Source: Caulobacter sp. FWC2 (lineage in GTDB: Bacteria > Pseudomonadota > Alphaproteobacteria > Caulobacterales > Caulobacteraceae). From it: a DNA stretch of 64,000 nt. This document shows positions 1 to 9,106 of the stretch, in pieces. Within the stretch, counting starts at the first letter, position 1. Each line of letters begins with the position of its first letter. The DNA lies in NCBI RefSeq assembly GCF_002742625.1, contig NZ_PEBF01000001.1, forward strand, positions 806,001 through 870,000. The letters run 5' to 3'. The notes beneath the pieces were generated by a model. That model ran no database searches, was not told the origin of the DNA, and worked only from the letters and a program-made list of their open reading frames with translations. A program made the translations under genes and the position numbers.

Positions 1-528
1 GTCGGCTATCACGGCGGCGGCGACCTGCGGCTGGTGCTGGCCGCCTTCGCCGCGATCAGCGCGTTCGGAGCCCTGAACGGCTGGGTGCTGCTGCAGGGCG
101 AGATGCCCTACGCCATGGCCCGCGACGGCGTGTTCCCGGCCTGGCTGGGCAAGGTCGGCAAGCGTGGGACGCCGGTGCGGGCCCACGTGTTGTCCAGCGC
201 CCTGCTGACGATCCTGGTGCTGATGAACTACGCCAAGTCGATGGCCGACCTGTTCACCTTTATCGCCCTGCTGGCCACCTCGGCCAGCCTGTTCACCTAC
301 CTGTTCAGCGCCCTCGCGGCGTTGCGCCTGCAGCAGAAGCATCGGATGGACGCCTCGATGCTGCTGACCGTGCTGGCCATTATGGCGGCGGTCTATTCGA
401 TCTGGACGCTCTACGGCGCCGGGGCCTCGGCCAGCCTGTGGGGCGTGGTGCTGCTGCTGGCCGGCCTGCCCGTCCGCTTCCTGACCGCCCGCGCGGCGCG
501 TCCTGTTCTGCCGGAGACTGTCTCGTGA
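1..528 (+). CDS. APC-family amino-acid permease, C-terminal part
   Basis: The frame is open from the first base of the window, so this is the C-terminal 175 residues of a gene that starts outside it. It shows hydrophobic membrane segments and the PYAMARDGVFP-type stretch seen after a transmembrane helix in amino-acid permeases of the APC superfamily (AdiC/CadB-like members). It would move amino acids or polyamines across the inner membrane. Its stop codon overlaps the GTG start of the next gene by four bases, which suggests translational coupling with a peptidase-like amidohydrolase. Together they look like a peptide or amino-acid salvage pair. Substrate cannot be read from this fragment. Confidence 0.8.
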   Translation, partial: VGYHGGGDLRLVLAAFAAISAFGALNGWVLLQGEMPYAMARDGVFPAWLGKVGKRGTPVRAHVLSSALLTILVLMNYAKSMADLFTFIALLATSASLFTYLFSALAALRLQQKHRMDASMLLTVLAIMAAVYSIWTLYGAGASASLWGVVLLLAGLPVRFLTARAARPVLPETVS

Positions 529-1817
529 AGCTCAAGTCCTTCGCCCTGCTGGCCGCCCTGGTCCCCACGATCGCCAGCGCCCAGGTCTCTTACGTCCGCG
601 CCGGCAAGCTGGTCGACCCGCAGGCCGGCAAGGTGCTGACCGACCAATTGATCCGCATCGAGGGCGAGAAGATCACCGCCGTCACGCTTTGGAAGGCCGC
701 GCCCCCCAATGGACCTGGGGATGGTCCGGTGACCGACTGGAGCAAGCTGACCGTCCTCCCCGGCCTGATCGACATGCACACCCACCTGGTCGACCAGGAG
801 CAGACCGAGAACATCGCCGAGCCGCTGCTGACCACGGCCGCCTATCAGTCGTTCATCGCCGCCGATCACGCCCGCAAGACCCTGATGGCCGGCTTCACCA
901 GCGTCCGCGACGTCGGGACCTGGCGGGCGTTCGGCGACGTGGCCCTGCGCGACGCGATCAACAACGGCCTGGTGCCTGGACCGCGCATGTCGGTGGCCGG
1001 CGCCTATATCACTGTCCCCGGCGGCGGCGGGGAGGTCACCGGCATCGCCGCAGACGTCGGCATCCCGGCCGAGATGCGGGTGGGCGTGGTCGAGGACGCT
1101 GCGGACACGCATCGCAAGGCGGCGAACATCCTGGCTCACAAGGCCGACTTCCTGAAGCTGATCGCCACGGGCGCGGTGCTGACCGTGGGCACCGAGCCCG
1201 GTCAGTTGGAGCTGTCGGAAGACGAGATCCGCGCCGCCGTCGAGGAGGCCGCCAAGCGGGGGACCTACGCCACCGCCCACGCCCACGGGGCCGAGGGCAT
1301 GAAGGCCGCCATGCGGGCCGGCGTCCGCTCGATCGAGCACGGCTCGCTGATGGACGACGAGGCCATCGCCATGATGAAGGCCAAGGGCGTCTATCTGGTC
1401 GCCGACATCTATGACGGCGACTGGATCGACGAATACGGCAAGGCCCACGGCTGGCCGGCCGAGACCCTGCGCAAGAATTATGAGACCACCGAGGCCCAGC
1501 GCGAGGGCTTCCGCAAGGCGGTCAAGGTCGGGGTCAAGATCGCCTACGGCACCGACTCCGGGGTCTATCCCCACGGCCTCAACGCCCGCCAGCTGCCCTA
1601 CATGGTCAGGTACGGCATGACGCCGATGCAGGCGATCCAGTCGGCGACGACCGTGGCGGCCGAGCTGATGAGCAAGACCGGCAAGGTCGGCTGCGACGCG
1701 GCCGGCTGCTACGCCGACCTGATCGCCGTGCCGGGCGATCCGCTGGCGGACATTTCGACCCTGACGCGCGTGCCAAAAGTGATGAAGGGCGGCGTCATAG
1801 TGAAAAACGAGCCGTGA
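525..1817 (+). CDS. Secreted amidohydrolase (cog1228, Xaa dipeptidase-like)
   Basis: A 430-residue metal-dependent hydrolase of the amidohydrolase superfamily. I chose GTG at 525 because it gives a clean signal peptide (VKLKSFALLAALVPTIASAQ) and overlaps the permease stop; longer upstream starts in this frame lack one. IDMHTHL supplies the HxH metal ligands at the start of the TIM barrel, HAHGAEG and IEHGS follow, and GTDSG carries the late Asp. Family members (imidazolonepropionase-like, cog1228) include bacterial carboxypeptidases that cut dipeptides, some of them characterised from Caulobacter. The signal peptide places it in the periplasm. Linkage to the permease supports a role in dipeptide use; the exact dipeptide preference is inference. 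Confidence 0.85.
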   Translation: MKLKSFALLAALVPTIASAQVSYVRAGKLVDPQAGKVLTDQLIRIEGEKITAVTLWKAAPPNGPGDGPVTDWSKLTVLPGLIDMHTHLVDQEQTENIAEPLLTTAAYQSFIAADHARKTLMAGFTSVRDVGTWRAFGDVALRDAINNGLVPGPRMSVAGAYITVPGGGGEVTGIAADVGIPAEMRVGVVEDAADTHRKAANILAHKADFLKLIATGAVLTVGTEPGQLELSEDEIRAAVEEAAKRGTYATAHAHGAEGMKAAMRAGVRSIEHGSLMDDEAIAMMKAKGVYLVADIYDGDWIDEYGKAHGWPAETLRKNYETTEAQREGFRKAVKVGVKIAYGTDSGVYPHGLNARQLPYMVRYGMTPMQAIQSATTVAAELMSKTGKVGCDAAGCYADLIAVPGDPLADISTLTRVPKVMKGGVIVKNEP

Positions 1818-1871
1818 TCTTGCCTCAAAGGCGGTGAAAAAGCGCACAGCGCGTCGTGGCCCGGACCATGC

Positions 1872-1901
1872 ATTGTGCATTGCAGCGCAATTTGATTGTG
1901 C
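1872..1901. promoter_or_regulatory. Direct repeat flanking a small inverted repeat
   Basis: ATTGTGC occurs at 1872-1878 and 1895-1901, 23 bp apart, and between them lies ATTGC-AGC-GCAAT (1879-1891). The block sits in the 149-bp gap before the small gene at 1967. It may be a protein-binding site; no regulator is evident. Confidence 0.3.
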
Positions 1902-1966
1902 GATAGCGAAACAACTGTCATGTCGACGTGGTTAGTAACACGTTGAGTAGGTCCAAGGAGGTCTCC

Positions 1967-2206
1967 ATGACCGAGAATCACTATTACGTCCGCCCGGTCG
2001 CCGGTGTGTGGCACGTGACCTGGAACGACTCGGCTGAACTGATCGGCTGCTATTCCTCGCAACACGAAGCCGAGTCCCTGGCCCAGCTGCTGGCCCGCCA
2101 CATGCGCGAGCAGGGCCGCAAGGGTCAGGTTCACGTCGACGAGCCGGAAGTCCGCACGCCCTCGTGGGGCCGCAACCGCGCGGCGCACCAGGCGGCCGCC
2201 GCCTAA
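1967..2206 (+). CDS. Small DUF2188-like protein
   Basis: A 79-residue soluble protein. The start ATG at 1967 follows a strong AAGGAG ribosome site at 1955-1960. The pattern of an aromatic-rich beta strand pair, then a helix with HEAESLAQLLARH, then a short strand (GQVHV) matches the DUF2188 fold family, small proteins of unknown function. Its end overlaps the convergent TetR-type gene by four bases. No membrane segment or signal peptide is visible. Confidence 0.65.
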   Translation: MTENHYYVRPVAGVWHVTWNDSAELIGCYSSQHEAESLAQLLARHMREQGRKGQVHVDEPEVRTPSWGRNRAAHQAAAA

Positions 2207-2806
2207 GCTAGCCAGCTCTCCAGCGCGCGCGTTACGATCGCGCGCGCCTCGTCCGGGCTGAAGGTCGCCGGATCCAGGCACAGCTCCAGCCACAGGCCGT
2301 CCACCGTCGCCGTCAGGGCGATGGCGGCCAGGCGGGTCTCGGCGACGTCCGCTTCGCGCAGCAGTTTCTCCAGTCGCGCCCGGAAGTCCGCGTAGGACGC
2401 CGCGTGGATCGCTGCGATGCGCGGCTTGGTCTTCACCAGGCTCCAGAACCCGATCCAGGCGGCCAGCAGCTGCGGGTCCAGCACCGGCGGCGCGAAGCTG
2501 GCCCCGAGATAGGCCAGCAATCGCTCGCGGGGCGTCGGTCGGCGGCGTCTCCAGCGCGGAGTCGAGCGCTGCATCGATCCGCTGACCGACGGCCTCGTAG
2601 GCCGCCGCGATCAGGTCATCGACCCCCTCGAAATAGTGGCGCAGCAGGCCCGGCGAGACCCCGGCCTCGGCGCAGATGGTGCGCACCGAGGTTCCCCCGA
2701 CGCCCTCGCGGGCCAGGACCGTCTCGGCGGCGGCGACCAGGGCCTGGCGGCGGACATCGGCGGTCTCGCGGGTGAAGGCGGCGCGCTTGTGCGCCCCCTC
2801 CGTCAC
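2203..2806 (-). pseudogene. TetR/BetI-like regulator, frameshifted
   Basis: The N-terminal part from ATG at 2806 is a TetR DNA-binding domain (GGTSVRTICAEAGVSPGLL then HYFEGVDDL). The C-terminal ligand domain (RERLLAYLGASF to the end at 2203) lies in another frame. The two join cleanly if one G is restored in the GGGG run at 2529-2532, giving DAPRERLL and a normal TetR length of about 201 residues. The C-terminal part resembles BetI-type regulators. It lies downstream of a Rieske oxygenase and a CrtI-like oxidoreductase on the same strand and is the likely regulator of that cassette. The lesion may be a sequencing error, because neighbouring genes show the same kind of one-base loss. Confidence 0.8.
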
Positions 2807-2826
2807 GGCGCGTATCCGCGCCGCGC

Positions 2827-2937
2827 CACCTCCCCCGCAGGCGGGGGAGGAGAAGGGCGCCTCATCCTCACCCGTGCAACGGGGGAGGTGGATCGCTGCG
2901 GATACGCAGCGAGACGGAGGGGGCGCTCTGCAATCCT
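2827..2937. repeat. Palindromic intergenic repeat, family F
   Basis: Contains CTCCCCCGCAGGCGGGGGAG and a second arm ACGGGGGAGGTGGATCGC with CGAGACGGAGGGGGC. Related copies lie at 45415-45530 and 50248-50395. It fills the gap between the TetR and Rieske genes. Confidence 0.75.
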
Positions 2938-4081
2938 CACCACCCCTCCGGCGGCCTTGCCATCCGAGCTTCCGGGATCAGCGCCCGCATCTTGCGGCCG
3001 AAGCTGCGCAGGCTCACCTCGCTGGTGGCCAGCGGTCCCGCCGTGAAGGTCAGCGAGGCCATGCCCTGCTGCACCCGCGCGACCAGCTCGGTGTCCTCGG
3101 TATTGACCTGGCGGTTGATGCGCCAGTTCAGATACCGCGCCGCTTTCATCTCGCGCCGCTCGTCTGGCAGGGCGTAGGCGATCTCGCGGATCATGGTCTG
3201 GGTGGCCGAGACCGGGATGAACTGCATGAAGTCCACCTGGTCCGGATAGATGTCGAAGGCGAAGTTCGGCCACAGCTTGAAATAGGTCCACAGCCGCTTG
3301 CGGTCGTCCGGCAGGTGCGGGACGTCGGGAAGCAGGTCCTGATAGAGCCGCTCGGACGGGCTCTCCGATGGCTCGTCGATCAGCTGGCCCACATCTTGTC
3401 GACGAAGGTCTCGGCCTCGACGCCATAGCCCTTGCCGAACAGCCGGGTCAGGCCGGGGTGGGCGACGGGGATGTGCAGGCCGTCCGAATAGTTGTCGCTG
3501 ATGTTCTTCCAGTTCACGTCGCGCGGCCGCAGGGTGACCCGGCCGAACGGCTGCAGCTCCTCGAAGCGGTAGTGTGCAACCTCGTCCTCGTAGGGCGCCA
3601 TCATGGTGGCAACCGACGGCCCTTCCCCCTCGATCCGCACGAAGACGAAGCCGCGCCAGATCTCGGTCTCGATACTGGCCAGCCCCTCCTTGGCCATGTC
3701 CAGCGCCGGATAGTCGTCGCGCATCGGCACGCCGATCAGCCGGCCTTCCAGGTCGTAGGTCCAGGCGTGGTAGGGGCAGACGATCCTTCCCCCGCAGCGG
3801 CCGACCGGTCCGTCCAGCAGCCGCGCGCCCCGGTGGCGGCAGACATTGGCGAAGGCCCGCACGCCGCCGTCCTTGCCGCGCAGCACCACCAGGCTCTCGC
3901 CCACGAAGTCGAAGGTGTGGAAGTCGCCGCCGGCCTTGGGGATGTCGTTCAGGTGGCAGACGATCTGCCACGACGGCCGGAAGATCTTGTCCTGCTCCTC
4001 GCGGAAGAACCGCTCGGAGCCGTAGATCCAGCCGGGCAGGCCCCAGTCGGCTTGGGGATCTTCGTTGGAGAGGGCGGTCAT
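2937..4081 (-). pseudogene. Rieske-type ring-hydroxylating oxygenase alpha subunit, frameshifted
   Basis: From ATG at 4081 the protein carries a Rieske [2Fe-2S] centre: CRHRG (CxH) and CPYHAW (CxxH). The catalytic domain follows, with NYSDGLHIPVAHPGL as the mononuclear iron histidines. The frame breaks near 3388-3390; adding one G/C to the CCC run turns KMWAS-stop into KMWGQLIDEP and continues to the stop at 2937, about 381 residues in total. Known relatives insert oxygen into aromatic rings or demethylate N- and O-methyl groups, using a separate reductase. No reductase or ferredoxin gene is nearby. The partner CrtI-like gene upstream suggests a shared oxidative pathway of unknown substrate. 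Confidence 0.82.
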
Positions 4082-4104
4082 CGCGGAGAGCCTCCGATGA
4101 AAAC

Positions 4105-4227
4105 GCTCTCCCTCCCCCTTGGATGGGGGAGGGGCAGGGGTGGGGGTGACCCGGTTTCAGGAGAGGGCGCGGCCAGCTCAGCAGCCACCCCCATCCCCAA
4201 CCCTTCCCCCATCCAGGGGGAAGGGGG
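4105..4227. repeat. Palindromic intergenic repeat, family A
   Basis: Two GC-rich hairpin arms built on CCCCCTTGGATGGGGGAGGGG and TTCCCCCATCCAGGGGGAAG, joined by GGGGGTGA/CACCCCCA. It overlaps the 3' end of the CrtI-like gene. Further copies lie at 5931, 46622, 53207 and 61346. Confidence 0.8.
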
Positions 4228-5868
4228 CATGAACACGCTCACCGCCCACCACCGACAGCTTCACGGCCGTCGCGAAGTCCTTGTCCCTCAGGATCTCCCG
4301 CGCCGCGTTCCGCCCCGGATTGCCCGACACGCCGCCGCCGGGATGCGTGCCCGCGCCGCACATGTAGAGCCCGGCTATCGGGGCGCGGTGGCTGGCGTGG
4401 CCCAGGAACGGACGGGTCGCCCACAGCTGATCCAGCGACATGTGGCCGTGCATGATGTCGCCGCCGATCAGGCCGAACTTCCGCTCCAGGTCCAGCGGCG
4501 ACAGGATCGTGCGACCCAGCACCGAGGCCTTGAAGCCCGGCGCCCATTTCTCGACAGTGTCGATGATCAGGTCAGCGGCCGCTTCACGCTCGTCGTCCCA
4601 GGAGCGGCCGTTCGGCAGGGTCGGGGCGAACTGCTGGCAGAACAGGCTGGCCACGTGCTGGCCGGGCGGGGCCAGGGACGTGTCGATGGTCGAGGGGATC
4701 AGCATCTCGACGATCGGGGCCTTGCTGATCCCGTCCCCTTTCGCATCGCGATAGGCGGCGTCCATGTAGTCGAGGCTCGGTGCGATCACGATCCCCGACT
4801 GGTGGTGCTCGGCGGTCTCCCGACCCGGCAGGCAGGTGAAGCTGGGCAGCTCTGACAGCGCCACGTTCATGCGGAAGGTGCCCGAGCCGTTCTTGTAGCC
4901 GTCGACGGTCTTGCGGAAGTCGGCGGTCAGGGCCGAGGGCGCGACCAGCTTCTTGTAGAGCAGGGCCGGATTGACGTTGGCGCTGACGATCGGGGCCATC
5001 ACCTGGCGGCCGTCGACCAGCTGCACGCCGACCGCTTTCGCTCCATCGACATGCACGGCCTCGACGGGCGCGTTCAGCAGGATCTCGACCCCGGCCGCCT
5101 CGCAGGCCTTGCCCATCGCCTGGGTGATCGCGCCCATGCCGCCGACCGCGTGGCCCCAGGCGCCCTTCTTGCCGTTCACCTCGCCGAAGGTGTGGTGCAG
5201 CAGCACATAAGCCGAGCCCGGCGAGTCCGGGCTGGCGAAGTTGCCGACCACGGCGTCGAAGCCGAAGGCGGCCTTGACCGCGTCGCTCTCGAACCAGCCG
5301 TCCAGCACGTCGCGGGCGCTCTTGGTGAATAGGTCCAGCAGGTCGCGCTTCCTCTGCCGGGAGAGCATGGCCAGGCGTCCGCCCTGGCGCAGGCCCGCAG
5401 CAGACCGGGCAGGCCGTCGCCCAGGTTTGGCGGCGTCTCCTGGGCGAAGTCGCGCAGCACGTCGCCGATCTCGTCCAGCATGGCGTAATAGGCCGGCAGC
5501 ACCTCGGCGTCGCGATAGCTGAACTTGCGGAACGCTTCCTGGGTGCGCTCAAGCCCGCCGCCCAGCTTCAGATAGCGGTCGTTGCTGATCGGCAGGAAGT
5601 TCGAGATCGGCCTCTCTAGAAACGTCAGGCCATAGTCGTGCAGGCCCATGTCGCCGATCACCCGCGGGTTCAGCAGGCTGACCGTGTAGCTGGCCACCGA
5701 GTTGCGGAAACCGGGATGGAACTCCTCGGTCACCGCCGCCCCGCCGACCACGCCCCGCGCCTCGCACACCGTGACCTTCAGTCCGGCCTTAGCCAGGTAA
5801 AAGGCGCAGACCAGGCCGTTGTGACCGCCGCCGATGATCACGGCGTCGCGGGTGGTGGTCTCGGCCAT
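4178..5868 (-). pseudogene. Phytoene-desaturase-like FAD oxidoreductase, frameshifted
   Basis: The N-terminal part starts at 5868 with a dinucleotide-binding motif, VIIGGGHNGLVCAFYLAKAG, and an acidic residue in VCEARG. The rest (MLSRQRKRDLLDLF to the GAGTHPGGGVSGNPG flavin signature) is in another frame. One missing G near 5377-5385 (GCGGAC read as GCGGGAC) would join them into a protein of about 563 residues. This is the CrtI/PYROXD2-like branch of FAD oxidoreductases, not necessarily a carotenoid enzyme, since no other crt gene is near. The last residues, starting about APFPLDGG, are encoded by repeat family A, which also supplies the stop. It probably begins a transcript with the Rieske gene. 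Confidence 0.8.
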
Positions 5869-5907
5869 GGTGGTGCTCCCCCAGAGTAGATAGGGAGAGT
5901 GTTGCTG

Positions 5908-5917
5908 TACGATCGTA
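5908..5917. promoter_or_regulatory. Palindrome upstream of the oxidoreductase/Rieske cassette
   Basis: TACGATCGTA is a perfect 10-bp palindrome 40 bp upstream of the CrtI-like start. It overlaps an AT-rich stretch (TATTATACG on the minus strand) that could be a -10 region. A site for the local TetR protein is a reasonable inference. Confidence 0.4.
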
Positions 5918-5930
5918 TAATAGGCAAGGC

Positions 5931-6040
5931 TTCTCCCTTCCCCCTTGATGGGGGAAGGGCCGGGGATGGGGGTGATGCGGCGGTTCAGCCGCCTACTCCC
6001 TGCTCACCCCCACCCAACCCTCCCCCATCAAGGGGGAGGG
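5931..6040. repeat. Palindromic intergenic repeat, family A
   Basis: Arms CCCTTCCCCCTTGATGGGGG and CCTCCCCCATCAAGGGGGAG around a variable core. It ends one base before the stop of the RND pump gene. Confidence 0.8.
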
Positions 6041-6041
6041 C

Positions 6042-9000
6042 TCAGTCTTGCTTCCCCCGCGCCGTCAGCCAGTACATCACCGGCGTCGCCACGCGGCTCA
6101 GCAGGGTGCTGGTGATCAGCCCGCCGATGATGGCGATGGCCAGGGGCGAGTAGAGGCCTGAGCGCTCGAGCGCCAGCGGCAGCAGCCGCCGATCGCCGTC
6201 ACCGAGGTCAGCAGCACGGGCAGGAAGCGCACCTCGCCGGCCTTTTCGATGGCGTCGTGCAGGTTCATGCCTTCACGGCGCAGCTGTTCGGTGAAGTCGA
6301 CCAGCAGGATCGAGTTCTTGATCTCGATGCCGATCAGGGCGATCACGCCGATCGTGGCGGTGAACGACAGCGAATAGCCGGTCAGGGCCAGGGCCAGCAC
6401 CGCGCCGAACACCCCGAACGGGATGATGCCGGCGACCACCAGGGCGGTCTTGAACTTCTGGAATTCCAGGACCAGCACGGCCAGGATCCCGAACACCGCC
6501 ACCAGCACGCCGCGCCGAGGCCCGCGAAGCTTTCCGACGCGGCCTCGGCCTCGCCGCCCAGCGACAGGCGGTAGCCCGGCGGCAGGGGCAGGTCCTTGTT
6601 CAGCCGCGCCAGGGCGTCCTGGGTGACGCCCGACGCGAGAAAGCCGGTGCGGACCCACGAGCTGACGGTCACCGTCCGCTCGCGGTCGAAGCGGTCGATG
6701 CGCGAGGGGCTGGACTTCAGGCGCGGGGTGGCGATGGCGTCCAGCGGCGCGGCCAGGCCGTCGGCGGTCGGGACATAGACCCCCTTCAGGGCCGAAAGCG
6801 GATTGCGCGCCGCGCCGTCGGCCTGGGCCATGGGCAGCCGGACCTTGACCGCGTAGTCGTCGCCGTCCGGGTCGCGGAAGCGGGCGGTCTCCTCGCCGGA
6901 CAATGCCAGGCGGGCGATGCGCCGCGTGGCGCCGGCCGGCACGCCCAGGGCGGCGGCCTTGGCCTCGTCGACGCCGAGGTCGAGGTCGGTGCGGTCCAGG
7001 CGGACGGGGTTGGTCACGTCGCGTGTTCCGGGCGTTGTCTTGAGGATCGCCTCGGCGCGGGCGGCCAGGGCCTTGAGCACGTCGAGGTTCTGCCCCGTCA
7101 GGCGCACGGCGACCGGCGCGTCGATCGGCGGGCCGTTCTCGAAGGTCTGCACGCTGATCCGCGCGCCGGGATAGTCGGCGAACTGCTTGCGCAGACGATC
7201 CAGCACCTGCTCGCTGCGGCCGGGCTCCCAGCGTTTCAGGCTGACAAACACCTCGGCGAAGGTCGTGGCGCTCTCGCGCTGGCTCTTGTTGTAGAAGATC
7301 TGCGGATTGCCGCGACCCAGGTTGGCGGCTTCCCAGATGACGTCCGGCTCGGCCCGCACGCGCTGCTCGACATAGCGCAGCACCTGGTCGGTGCGGGCCA
7401 GGGACGTGCCGTCGGGCGCCTCGATGCGGATCAGGAACTGCGGGGTCTCGGCGGCAGGGAACAACGACGAGCCGACCAGCTTCACCAGCGGGAAGGTGGT
7501 CAGGCAGATGGCCAGCAGGATGGCCATGGCGACCCACGGCCGGGCCAGGGCGCGGTGCAGAACCGGCCGATAGAAGCGGTGGATGCCGGTGTTGACCGCC
7601 CGCAGCAGGGCGTTGCCCTCGGGGTCGGAGTGCTTGTCCAGCAGGCGGCTGGCCAGGAACGGGATGATGGTCATCGAGACCAGCAGCGAGGCGGCGATGG
7701 TGCACAGCACAGTCACCGGCAGCGACTTGATATAGGCGCCCGAGCCGGCCGGCAGGGCCATCAGCGGCAGGAAGGCCAGCATCAGGGTCGCCGTGCAGCC
7801 CAGCACCGCCAGGCTGATCTGCCGGGTGCCGTTGATGGCGGCGTCGACCCGGTCCTCGCCCTCGCGCACGCGGCGGGCGATATTCTCGGTGATGACGATG
7901 CTGTCGTCGACCAGCAGGCCCAGGGCCAGCACGAAGCCGGCGATCGACAGCTGGTTCAGGGTGAAGCCCAGCGCCTGCAGCATGGTCAGGCCGATCAGCA
8001 GGGACAGCGGGATCGACACCATCACCACCAGGCCGGCGCGCGGACCCAGCGGCAGCAGGGTGATCAGCACCAGGACCAGGGCGATGCCGAAATCGCGGAA
8101 CAGGTTGTGCAGGCGGTGCTTGACATTCTCGGCCTGGACGAAGCCGCGTTCCATCTTCACCCCGGCGGGCAGGGTCTTCTCGTAGTCGTCCAGCACCCGC
8201 TGCACGCCCTTGGTGATCGTGGCGACGTCCTGGCCGTCCTTCTGGTTGACGGTCAGGAAGATGGCGCGCTTGCCGTTGAAGCGGGTCAGGTGCGTCGGCT
8301 CGGCCTGGGCCCAGGCCACCTGGGCGACGTCGCGCACGCGGGTCACCTGGCCGCCCAGCGAGCGGACGGGCGTGTCGCCGATGGTGGCCAGATCGTGGAA
8401 GGCTCCGCCGGACTTGACGTTGAAGCGGCGCTCACCGGCCTGCACGGCGCCGATCGGCGCCTCGGCGCCGGCCGCCTTCAGGGCGTCGACGACGGCGGTG
8501 GGCGGCAGCTTCAGGGCCGATAGGCGGGCCAGGTCCAAGGTGACCTGCACCTCGGACGGCGGCGCGCCCCAGTACTTGGCCTCGCGGACGCCGGGCACCC
8601 GGTCCAGCCGTTCGCGCAGGCGGTCGGCGGTCTTTTCCAGGCGGCGCATCGGCAGGATGTCGGAGGTCAGGGCGACCTGGACGATCGACACCTCGGTGGT
8701 GCGGATCCGCTCGATCTCCAGCCGCTGCACGCCGGCCGGCAGGTTGCCCCGGATGGCGTTCACCTCGCGCACCACCTGGTCGAACTTGCGCTCGGTGTCG
8801 ACGTCCCAGGTGAAGTGGACGCGGATCACCGCCGCGCCGTCCACGGCGGTCGACTCGACCTTGTCGATGTCGTCGAGGCCGTCGACGGCGTCCTCGATCG
8901 GGTCGACGATCAGCTGCTCGATCTCCGACGGCTCGGCTCCGGGCAGGACCGCCCGGACGATGACGATGGGCGTCGGGAAGTGGGGGTCTTCCGAACGCGG

Positions 9001-9102
9001 CACGTTCAGGAAGGCGTTGATGCCCAGCATGGTCAGCAGGCCGAAGGCGACCAGGGTGAACTGCCAGCGGCGGACGGCGAAGGTCGCGAGATCGAACTTC
9101 AC
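6042..9102 (-). pseudogene. RND efflux pump inner-membrane subunit, two frameshifts
   Basis: Starts with GTG at 9102. It is a HAE1/AcrB-like proton-driven pump of about 1019 residues, close to full family length. Visible marks are the first helix, the periplasmic porter domain, GLLVDDSIVITENI in helix 4 (the proton-relay aspartates) and GIEIKNSILLVDF in helix 10 (the relay lysine). The frame is lost near 6510-6516 (GCGGCGTG should read GCGGGCGTG) and again near 6187-6193 (GGCGGCTG should read GGCGGCCTG), before the true end ARGKQD at 6042. It sits four bases after the adaptor gene, so the two form one operon, probably controlled by the divergent TetR. No outer-membrane channel gene is present here. 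Confidence 0.85.
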
Positions 9103-9106
9103 GGTC

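Noticed and set aside
411..1880. 489-residue open frame opposite the amidohydrolase
   Set aside because: Composition dominated by His, Gly, Val and Asp in an antisense pattern and no domain; the plus-strand amidohydrolase is clear.
2203..4081. Programmed ribosomal frameshifting in the TetR and Rieske genes
   Set aside because: No shared slippery heptamer or downstream structure; the same one-base G/C loss recurs in four unrelated genes, which fits sequencing error or decay better.
4178..5868. Carotenoid synthesis cluster
   Set aside because: Only the CrtI-like fold is present; no phytoene synthase, cyclase or GGPP synthase is nearby, and the partner is a Rieske oxygenase.
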